DNA of 46,761 bases from Bacteroidia bacterium (GTDB taxonomy: Bacteria; Bacteroidota; Bacteroidia; Chitinophagales; Saprospiraceae): assembly GCA_030430845.1 (NCBI GenBank), contig JAUIKE010000051.1:1-46761 (forward strand). Reading direction: 5' to 3'. Position 1 is the first letter of the stretch. Every line of letters begins with the position of its first letter. The position numbers were made by a program, and so were the translations under genes. Positions 16,690 to 24,190 of the stretch are shown piece by piece. The notes under the pieces are model-generated. The model made no database searches. It had not been told where the DNA came from and saw only the letters and a program-made list of their open reading frames with translations.

Positions 16690-17278
16690 AATCTCTTTTC
16701 AACTCCTTCACCAACTCATTCAAGCCATACACAATCCGGTTCGCCCGAACCGTCGCATCTGCATCCGAAATGAGCGAAGCCCTTCGGTCAGATTGTAGGC
16801 TGTTCCATTGCTGTGTCAGAAGGATGGTGTGATCAGGAAGAGATCCTCTCATATTTTTGGTAGCCAAAAGCATCAACTCTAAGGCTTCTCTGATCTGACT
16901 TTGAGTAATCAGGTTTTGTATCTTCTCTGCAATATCAGCATTTTCTCCTGCTTCCGGGCTTTCTTGTTGCTGTACCTGGTGAATATTAATGACGTCGCCT
17001 ATGTGGACGTTCCCTCCGGCGCTGATGGAAGAATTGGAAATGGTATTCTTGCTGTTTTGGATGGAGGAGCCGCTTTCCGAAGGATCATTATCACCTTTTT
17101 CCTCATACCCATTCAATTCGTCCCGGTAGGTATCCAGGGAAGTTTTTATTCGAGCAATTTGTATTTCACTTCTTTTCTGTTCGTTGGGGTTGTCGGTATA
17201 ATCTCTTATATTTTCCCATTCGATTAACTTATCCTCAAGTTCCTCGATCTTGCTTAGGAGGTGTTTTTTTCTTTTCAT
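16685..17278 (-). CDS. Coiled-coil / Gly-Asn motif / EAD11-like protein
   Basis: This 197-aa soluble protein has three parts. Residues 1-60 form a charged coiled coil (SKIEELEDKLIEWENIRDY, then RSEIQIARIKTSLDTYRDEL), a type seen next to signalling modules in conflict proteins. Residues 73-95 (I-Q-N-S-K-N, then GGNVHIGD) match the phosphorylase tail without gaps. Residues about 112-197 (AEKIQNLITQSQIREALELM, then TILLTQQWNSLQSDRRASLI, then VRANRIVYGLNELVKEL) have the pattern of effector-associated domain 11: a LIxxxxxxeALelL helix, an illsxxxxxL helix and a terminal NRIxyxLxeLv. The role is probably adaptor or sensor for the convergent nucleosidase. The EAD11 call is from remembered family pattern, not a search. 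Confidence 0.65.
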   Translation of the reverse strand: MKRKKHLLSKIEELEDKLIEWENIRDYTDNPNEQKRSEIQIARIKTSLDTYRDELNGYEEKGDNDPSESGSSIQNSKNTISNSSISAGGNVHIGDVINIHQVQQQESPEAGENADIAEKIQNLITQSQIREALELMLLATKNMRGSLPDHTILLTQQWNSLQSDRRASLISDADATVRANRIVYGLNELVKELKRDY

Positions 17279-17300
17279 GGAAATTAGCTTGATGAACTGA

Positions 17301-17347
17301 TTTAAATTTATTCAGGCTGGGCCGCCGCCCAGCCTAATAAGTTTAAA
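17301..17347. terminator. Hairpin downstream of the esterase gene
   Basis: Imperfect inverted repeat, arms 17301-17322 and 17327-17347, with AGGCTGGGC/GCCCAGCCT at the core, one bulge and a CGCC loop. It follows the stop of the minus-strand esterase gene and sits just before the start of the EAD-like gene. Confidence 0.65.
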
Positions 17348-17399
17348 TTAGTTCGATTATATACTTTAAGGTTTAATTTTTCATAAATATAAAAAAAAC

Positions 17400-19100
17400 T
17401 TACTGCTTCCACACCTCTTCACAAGCCGCTGCTCCATTTAATCTACATTCTTTCTGCTCTTCCACCACTTCCGTACGCTGCCACTTTTTTCCCTTCATCA
17501 CCATGTCCAAAATAGCTTCCGACATGGGCTGCACAAAATCAAAAAGCGGCCGGTCGTTCCACTCGTGTGCTCCGCCACACTGCGCGACGAGCCAGTAAGC
17601 GGCGTCCAGGTGATGCAATCTTTTGGCGATCGAATTGGCTCCGTGGAGCATTAGGTATCCCTTAGCTTCTTCATCGCAATAGTGATGCGGTGCGGATCCG
17701 AAGGGGACCAGATTGTCGCAAGTGCCGTGAAAGAGTAAGGTCGGAATGGCATTGGCCTTTGTGATCAGATTGGTATCCACGATGGCGCCGGCCAGGCTGA
17801 TCACTCCGCCGTATTGGAAGTCTTCAGGAAGAGAAGGTGGTTCGGGCAGCCCCTTCAAGTCTTTGGCAGACCAGTATGCGGCATGCAACACCGCTTCTGC
17901 TCCGGCCGAGCTGCCGGCCAGGATGATCTTGCTGCGGTCTACACCCAATTGCTCGGCTCTTGATAATATAAAATTAGTAGCGCGCCAGATATCTTCCGTA
18001 GCATATTGAAAGGTCCGGATCTTATTTTTCGCAGCCTGATCACAACCGAAGGACTTGCCCTTCATCGTTAGTCTGTACGACATCGAGGCTACCGCATAGC
18101 CACGCCGGGCCATACGTTGAGCAAACTGCCGATAGCGGAGTTCATCCCGGCTGCCGCCCGAAAATCCTCCGCCATGCACGTATAGTACGAGCGGCCGGGC
18201 CTGCTGTACATCTCCCTCCGGCTGATAAAAATCAAGTGCCAGCGTTTCTGTTTCGTCCCGGTGGTAGGTAATGGTCCGGCTTTTCACCTCAGTAAAAACT
18301 TGCTTCAAATAACGTCCCTTCGGCAGGTACAATCGATTGGAAAATAGCCAGGGGAGTAGCTCAGGCTCTGCAAAGGTTGCGTCCCAACTATTATGGTTGG
18401 CTTCAGGGTATTCGGTATATTGTACATCCGCGTTTAGTTTTCTTAGCTCAGCTACTACCTTTCGGGAGTTTTCGGGCAAAACGATGTCGTCCTGGCTGCC
18501 ATGAAATACCCACATGGCAGTATTCGGGGCGTATAAACCCGCGAGCATAGGATTTCCACCTCCACAAATCGGGAAGGCAGCTGCAAACTGGTTCGGCCTT
18601 CGGGCCAATAACTCGAATGTGCCAAATCCTCCCATTGATAAGCCTCCCACATATCTTCGTGCAGGATCGATAGGTAGATCCTGTTCCAGTTGATCCAATA
18701 GGCCTAAAAGTAGTTTCATTGAAGGATTGGGATTCACTCGAAATGGAAAATGCCGGCCCGCTTCAGTTTGTTCTACCTCCGACCAGTATCCTTCTCTGGG
18801 GCATTGGGGGAAAACCACCAATGCCTGGAAATCCCTCCTGTTTTTTTCTTCCAAAAATAGTTTGGACCCATGCACCAGCTGTAGCTCATTATCCCGACCG
18901 CGTTCGCCGGAGCCATGCAGGAACAACAGTAGCGGATAGGCTTTGTTTTCGTCATAATCCTTCGGATACAAAATGCGATAAGGCAAAGTGTCTCCCTCAG
19001 CTATGAAAAGCTTTTTGAGAAAAGCATCGGTATCTTGTGAATAGACCTGAAAAACAGAAAAGAAGAAGAATACCAGACAAAAGAGGCTGCGAAGTGACAT
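17400..19100 (-). CDS. Exported two-domain alpha/beta-hydrolase (esterase)
   Basis: This 566-aa protein has a signal peptide (residues 1 to about 21) and two complete-looking alpha/beta-hydrolase domains. Domain 1 (about 30-257) has LFLHGSGERG, a G-L-S155-M-G nucleophile elbow, GSQDD and H236, like PHB-depolymerase/feruloyl-esterase-type carboxylesterases. Domain 2 (about 280-545) has HGGG (309-312) as oxyanion hole and G-S-S398-A-G, as in BD-FAE/hormone-sensitive-lipase-type esterases, with FHGTCDNLVPFG and a late GGAHEW. It acts in the periplasm or beyond. It is divergent from the PUL sensor across 131 bp, suggesting shared control; de-acylation of the glycan is an inference. A strong hairpin follows the gene. 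Confidence 0.8.
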   Translation of the reverse strand: MSLRSLFCLVFFFFSVFQVYSQDTDAFLKKLFIAEGDTLPYRILYPKDYDENKAYPLLLFLHGSGERGRDNELQLVHGSKLFLEEKNRRDFQALVVFPQCPREGYWSEVEQTEAGRHFPFRVNPNPSMKLLLGLLDQLEQDLPIDPARRYVGGLSMGGFGTFELLARRPNQFAAAFPICGGGNPMLAGLYAPNTAMWVFHGSQDDIVLPENSRKVVAELRKLNADVQYTEYPEANHNSWDATFAEPELLPWLFSNRLYLPKGRYLKQVFTEVKSRTITYHRDETETLALDFYQPEGDVQQARPLVLYVHGGGFSGGSRDELRYRQFAQRMARRGYAVASMSYRLTMKGKSFGCDQAAKNKIRTFQYATEDIWRATNFILSRAEQLGVDRSKIILAGSSAGAEAVLHAAYWSAKDLKGLPEPPSLPEDFQYGGVISLAGAIVDTNLITKANAIPTLLFHGTCDNLVPFGSAPHHYCDEEAKGYLMLHGANSIAKRLHHLDAAYWLVAQCGGAHEWNDRPLFDFVQPMSEAILDMVMKGKKWQRTEVVEEQKECRLNGAAACEEVWKQ

Positions 19101-19231
19101 AATTAGCTATTGGATTGTTTTCGTTAGACTAGAATATTACATAAATTTTTTAGATTCGGGAAGTTTCTTTTCCAATAAGGTGGTTAAAGTGCTGATGATT
19201 GATTTCGTCAACAGCCTAAAAGTAGAACGAT

Positions 19232-22018
19232 TTGAAGCTTACAAGCAAGTTGATCATTTTGGTGTTCCTCCCCTGGCTGAGCCTGGCCAACGGCCCCTTG
19301 CTGCCCAAGATCATTAATTTTGATAAAGAAGACTATCAGGCTCACAATCAAAACTGGGGGCTTACGCAGGCCTCTTCTCACATCATGTATTTTGCCAACA
19401 ACAATGGACTGCTCGAATTTGACGGTCTGAGCTGGCAGAGCCACCTGCTTCCGGAAAAGCAAATAGCTCGCTCTGTAGCCAGCGATTCTATGGGACGGAT
19501 CTATACAGGGGGGTATAGGGAGTTCGGGTATTGGACCAGGGATGAATTGGGGAAATTAGAGTATACCTCGATCTCAGCAAATCAGTTGCAGGGAGAAGCC
19601 TTGAGAGAAGAGTTTTGGCATATACAGGTCACAGATAATGCAGTCTATTTTCAATCTTTTTCAAGTTTATACCAATGGAAAGATGAACAGCTCAAGCGCC
19701 TGAGCCCTCCAGGCAATATTATGTTTGTCAGCCAGGTCGGCCAGCGTTTAATTGTACCGGTTATCAGAGGTGGCCTGTACGAACTGCTCGATGACGGCAG
19801 CTTTCAGCTTATTGGAGGGGGCGATATTTTTCAAGATAAGATCATCAGTTGCATTTTACCCTGGAGGGATCAGTTTTTGGTTGGTACGGCCAAGTCTGGT
19901 CTGTTTGTTTTTGACGGCCTTTCTTTTTCTCCCTGGCAGGTTGAGGTAAACCCATTGCTCCAAACTTATCAATTAAATAAAGGAGTCTTCTTACAAAATG
20001 GACAGTATGCTTTCGGAACCATTTTGGAAGGCTTGTTCGTCGTGGACCCCAAAGGCCGCCTACTTTTTCATTTTAACCAGGAAAACGGCTTACAGAATAA
20101 TACCATTTTATCTCTTTTCCAGGATCATCGCAGCAATCTTTGGCTAGGACTCGACAGCGGGATCAGCCTGATACCGTTAGGACAACCGCTTTTATTTTAT
20201 GAAGACCTCAAAGGTATCATTGGTTCCGTCTATGCGGCTGAGATATATGGAAAAAAACTTTTTATCGGTACGAATAGAGGTCTTTTTTACCGCTCCTGGC
20301 CTCTGCGAAAAGAGGATGACTTTCAGTTGGTGCCGGGTATGCAGGGACAAACCTGGGACCTCTTGTCGATTGATGATGAGCTGCTTTGTGGACACAACGA
20401 AGGTACCTTTCGAATTGCTGCGGACGGAAGCGTCGAACAACTTTCTCAGGTGACCGGTGGCTGGAAGTTTTGTACCTCTCCTGAAGCGCCGGATCGGCTG
20501 ATAATCGGCACTTATACCGGCCTGGTATTACTGATTAGAGATCAAGCTACAGCTAAATGGCAATTTAGGGATCGTGTTAACGGCTTTGGTTTTCCAGTCC
20601 AAAACCTCAAAAAGGCCCCGGGTGACAATCGGTTCTGGGCCATCGTTCCCAATGAAGGTGTTTTCCAGCTGGTTTTGAACGAGGCCATGGATTCGGTCGT
20701 GACCTATACTCATTACACAGAAAAGCTAGGTCTTTCCGCCGAGTATAGGGTAGATCTGCAAATCGTGGGGGCCAAAGTGCTGGTGCAAACTGACGGAAGC
20801 ACCTATGTTTATCAGCCTGAAGAAAATGTTTTTAAGCAGATAAGCGAAAAGCAAAAAGAGTATCCTAATCAGGCCGGCAAACGTATTTGGATCGATGAAA
20901 AAAATATGCTGGTACTACAGGATCATTTTGTTCAGTTCATACATGCGGAGCTTGATTCCGTTAAGCTCCCGATCCGGCTCATTCCGGAGTATGAGATGGT
21001 GAAAAAAATAAATGATTCCCTTATCCTTTTTGGCCTGGATGAAGGCTTTGCTGTTTTGAATGCTAAAAAAATAAGTCACGAGACTCATTCCCCGGCGCCC
21101 TACCTTAAGGGCATCTCTTTTTCAGGGAGAAAAAAAGGGGACGCCCTGATCCGCTTGAACAATGAAGGTTTTTGGGAAGTGGAGGCCGGAGCGAATGACG
21201 TACGTTTTGAATTCTCCAATCCGGTATTCATACACCCTGTGCGGGTCAGGTACCGCCTGCTTCCCTTTCAAAAAGAGTGGTCGGGCTGGAGTTCAGTTTT
21301 TTATAAAACATTTACCAATTTGCCGCCGGGAGAGTATTCTTTAGAATTACAGTCCAACACTTCCCCTCACATTTATTCAAAGCGCTTTTTTCTGAAACCT
21401 TATTGGTATCAGACCAACTGGGTGCTGATTCCATATATACTTCTGATCGGCTTGGTTATCTTCCTCCTGAATCGCTGGCAGAAAAAAAGACTTTTGCGCC
21501 AGCAGAAGAAAATGTTGCTACAAAAAGAAAAACAATTTCATCAGGAAAGGATTCAGCTAAGGAATGAACAATTGCAGAAAAACATCCTCAGCAAAAGCCG
21601 GGAATTGGCTAATTCTACCTTTAACATTATCAGAAAAAATGAAATCCTCATCACCATTAAGGAAGAGCTCAAAAAAATAAAGTCCGACAGAAACAATGGC
21701 CAACAAAAGAATCTGCACCAAAAAGTCATTCGCTTAATTGACCGGCACCTGGATCATCATCACGACTGGGAGGTTTTTGAGGAAAACTTCAATGAAGTAC
21801 ATGAAGTGTTCCTCAAAAAGTTAATAAAGCAATATCCCGAATTGACACCCGGAGATTTAAAACTAGCTGCCTATTTAAGAATGAATCTCTCCTCCAAAGA
21901 AATCGCCCCGCTACTCAATATCTCGATCCGTGGAGTAGAAAATAAGCGTTATCGACTGCGCAAAAAACTGGACTTACCTGCCGAAGAAAACCTTACCGAG
22001 TTTATGATCAACTTCTAG
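19232..22018 (+). CDS. Membrane-bound propeller sensor with LuxR-type HTH (PUL regulator)
   Basis: The 928-aa product starts at TTG 19232: an in-frame TAG lies nine bases upstream, no nearby ATG exists, and the signal sequence MKLTSKLIILVFLPWLSLA begins there. Residues about 25-640 are periplasmic beta-propeller repeats of the two-component-regulator type (IMYFANNNGLLEFDG, LWLGLDSGISLI, LFIGTNRGLF). A Y_Y_Y-like beta domain follows (RVRYRLLPFQKEWSGWS, LPPGEYSLELQS), then one membrane helix (about 730-748), a coiled coil and a C-terminal LuxR-type HTH (PGDLKLAAYLRMNLSSKEIA, then RGVENKRYRLRKKL). There is no kinase and no receiver, so it looks like a one-component transmembrane regulator. It sits just upstream of the glucan operon, its likely target. 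Confidence 0.85.
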   Translation: MKLTSKLIILVFLPWLSLANGPLLPKIINFDKEDYQAHNQNWGLTQASSHIMYFANNNGLLEFDGLSWQSHLLPEKQIARSVASDSMGRIYTGGYREFGYWTRDELGKLEYTSISANQLQGEALREEFWHIQVTDNAVYFQSFSSLYQWKDEQLKRLSPPGNIMFVSQVGQRLIVPVIRGGLYELLDDGSFQLIGGGDIFQDKIISCILPWRDQFLVGTAKSGLFVFDGLSFSPWQVEVNPLLQTYQLNKGVFLQNGQYAFGTILEGLFVVDPKGRLLFHFNQENGLQNNTILSLFQDHRSNLWLGLDSGISLIPLGQPLLFYEDLKGIIGSVYAAEIYGKKLFIGTNRGLFYRSWPLRKEDDFQLVPGMQGQTWDLLSIDDELLCGHNEGTFRIAADGSVEQLSQVTGGWKFCTSPEAPDRLIIGTYTGLVLLIRDQATAKWQFRDRVNGFGFPVQNLKKAPGDNRFWAIVPNEGVFQLVLNEAMDSVVTYTHYTEKLGLSAEYRVDLQIVGAKVLVQTDGSTYVYQPEENVFKQISEKQKEYPNQAGKRIWIDEKNMLVLQDHFVQFIHAELDSVKLPIRLIPEYEMVKKINDSLILFGLDEGFAVLNAKKISHETHSPAPYLKGISFSGRKKGDALIRLNNEGFWEVEAGANDVRFEFSNPVFIHPVRVRYRLLPFQKEWSGWSSVFYKTFTNLPPGEYSLELQSNTSPHIYSKRFFLKPYWYQTNWVLIPYILLIGLVIFLLNRWQKKRLLRQQKKMLLQKEKQFHQERIQLRNEQLQKNILSKSRELANSTFNIIRKNEILITIKEELKKIKSDRNNGQQKNLHQKVIRLIDRHLDHHHDWEVFEENFNEVHEVFLKKLIKQYPELTPGDLKLAAYLRMNLSSKEIAPLLNISIRGVENKRYRLRKKLDLPAEENLTEFMINF

Positions 22019-22306
22019 ATAAAGGCGAACGGACTGTTGAATTCAACTGCTTCCAGGCTGCCTTGCCCCTATATAGTGATTTTTATCAATGGCGTAGTAG
22101 TAGTGAGGTCGTAAATTAGATAATCTAAAATGTAATTATAATATTGTAACGGAATTAATAGACAATGCCAATTTTTGTTTTGGCTTATTTTGATTTAATG
22201 TGTTAAAGTTTTGACACTTTGCGATGTTTTTTGTAGTCTATAATAAGATGGTGAGGTAAAGAGTCTTTCTTTTTCACCTTACATGTATGAAACTAAAAAG
22301 CACTAG
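22019..22306. promoter_or_regulatory. Leader region of the glucan-utilisation operon
   Basis: 288 bp of AT-rich sequence between the sensor gene and the first operon gene. No gene is seen. It must hold the operon promoter and probably the regulator site. I could not find a clean Bacteroidota TAnnTTTG element; TATAATAAGA at about 22240-22249 is a weak candidate. Confidence 0.4.
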
Positions 22307-24166
22307 ATGAAGTATTTCTTACTCACTGGCTTCCTCGTAAGTTTGTGTATTCTCTGCCTGGATGCCCAACCATCCATACCAGGCAATGTTCGACTTTTTT
22401 CCTACGACAGCCATTTGGAAATCAAATGGACCCCTTCATCAGGTGCCTCTATTACCAATTATCGGATTCTTCGCTCTGAAGACGGCGGGAACACCTTCCA
22501 ACAAATAAGCCAAACCGGCGCATCCGATACCCTTTATATCGACTTCATCGGCCCGGATGCCTATGACCAAACTTTTCAATATCAGGTAACAGCTGTTGAC
22601 GCCGCTGGAAGAGTGTCTGAGCCGAGCGCCCCCATCTCCGCTTCCACACATTTAATGAGTGATGAAGAATTCCTGGATATGGTGCAGGCCTATACCTTCC
22701 GCTATTTCTGGGAATTTGGTCATCCCGTTTCAGGCCTGGCCCGCGAACGCAATACTTCCGGTAACTTGGTTACTATGGGCGGTTCGGGCTTTGGCATTAT
22801 GGCCATTTTGGTGGCGATCGAGAGGGAGTTTATAAGCTGGGAAGACGGACTTGATCGTTTGTTGGATATGGTCGTTTTCCTGGAGGGAGCTGATCGCTTT
22901 AGAGGGGTATTCCCACATTGGATGAACGGCGAAACGGGGCGGACGATTCCCTTCAGCCAGTTTGACAATGGCGGGGATATTGTCGAAACAGCCTTTTTAC
23001 TTCAGGGCTTACTTACTGCGAAGAAATACTTTGACGGAGACAGTGTAGACGAAATTGTACTACGTACGAAAATTGACGGCATCTGGGAATTTGTGGACTG
23101 GAACTGGTACCGCAAGCAAAATCAGAATGTCATCTACTGGCACTGGTCGCCCGAGCACCAGTTCCGCATCAACCTGCCGGTGCGCGGCTTTAACGAAACG
23201 ATGATGGTATACTTGCTGGCCGTCGCTTCACCGACGAATGCGGTTCCAGCTACCCTATATCAAAAGGGCTGGGCCGGTGGCAATTATGAAAACGGAAAAT
23301 CTTTTTTTGATATACAACTACCGCTCGGTCCTGACCTGGGAGGCCCCTTATTTTTTGCCCATTATTCCTACATTGGTTTTGATCCAAGAAATATTAAGGA
23401 TGAATATGCCAATTATTTTGTTCAAAACAGGAATCATACCCTGATCAATCGGGCCTATTGCATCAGCAACCCGAAAGGTTTTCAGGGCTATGGCGAAAAT
23501 TGCTGGGGCCTCACCGCCAGCGACGACCCCAACGGCTACCTGGCCCATGCCCCGGGCGGTGCCAGGGATAACGGCACGATCACTCCTACCGCTGCCCTGT
23601 CGTCCATGCCTTACACCCCTGAGGAATCGATCGCTGCGCTTAAGCACATGTACCGGGTACACGGGAAAGATATTTGGGGGCCTATGGGCTTTTACGATGC
23701 CTTTAATGTAAGCCGCAACTGGTACACCAACTCCTATCTGGCCATTGATCAAGGGCCCATCATCTGCATGATCGAGAATTACCGCAGTGGTTTATTGTGG
23801 GATTATTTTATGCAAAACGAAGAGATCCAGTCTGGCTTAACGGCTATAGGTTTTGAACCGGATACCACGACTACCTCAACCAGAACAGAAGTAGTCGCGG
23901 CCAATTTTTTCCAGTTAAAAAGCTGGCCCAACCCCACTTCTGAACAGCTACAACTTTCATTTTTTCTAAATGAAAAGGCCACAGTTAAGATGAATGTAAC
24001 AGACGCTTCAGGAAGACCGATCAAACAATTACAAAAAAAGCAACAACTCGCACCCGGGCCCCATCGATACACTTTTGATGTTTCGGGTACTGAGTCAGGC
24101 ATGTATTACCTGTTTTTTGAGACGGACAAACGAACAAGTATTGTTCCTTTCCAAATAATTCATTAA
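22307..24166 (+). CDS. GH144-like beta-1,2-glucanase with FnIII and T9SS sorting domain
   Basis: This 619-aa protein has a signal peptide (1 to about 20). Residues about 23-113 are a fibronectin-type-III domain (LEIKWTPSSGASITNYRILR). Residues about 118-525 are a glucoamylase-family (alpha/alpha)6 domain of the GH144 kind: AYTFRYFWEFGHP, GYGENCWGLTASDDP, GPMGFYDAFN, LAIDQGPIICMIENYRSGLL. The last 80 residues are a type A T9SS C-terminal domain (LKSWPNPTSEQL, SGMYYLFFE). GH144 members characterised from Chitinophaga and Bacteroides cleave beta-1,2-glucan, so a secreted or surface endo-glucanase is likely. It is the first gene of the operon and is followed after 24 bp by the putative binding protein. 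Substrate is inferred from family and context. Confidence 0.85.
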   Translation: MKYFLLTGFLVSLCILCLDAQPSIPGNVRLFSYDSHLEIKWTPSSGASITNYRILRSEDGGNTFQQISQTGASDTLYIDFIGPDAYDQTFQYQVTAVDAAGRVSEPSAPISASTHLMSDEEFLDMVQAYTFRYFWEFGHPVSGLARERNTSGNLVTMGGSGFGIMAILVAIEREFISWEDGLDRLLDMVVFLEGADRFRGVFPHWMNGETGRTIPFSQFDNGGDIVETAFLLQGLLTAKKYFDGDSVDEIVLRTKIDGIWEFVDWNWYRKQNQNVIYWHWSPEHQFRINLPVRGFNETMMVYLLAVASPTNAVPATLYQKGWAGGNYENGKSFFDIQLPLGPDLGGPLFFAHYSYIGFDPRNIKDEYANYFVQNRNHTLINRAYCISNPKGFQGYGENCWGLTASDDPNGYLAHAPGGARDNGTITPTAALSSMPYTPEESIAALKHMYRVHGKDIWGPMGFYDAFNVSRNWYTNSYLAIDQGPIICMIENYRSGLLWDYFMQNEEIQSGLTAIGFEPDTTTTSTRTEVVAANFFQLKSWPNPTSEQLQLSFFLNEKATVKMNVTDASGRPIKQLQKKQQLAPGPHRYTFDVSGTESGMYYLFFETDKRTSIVPFQIIH

Positions 24167-24190
24167 TCCAATTTTTAATTTCTTATCGCC

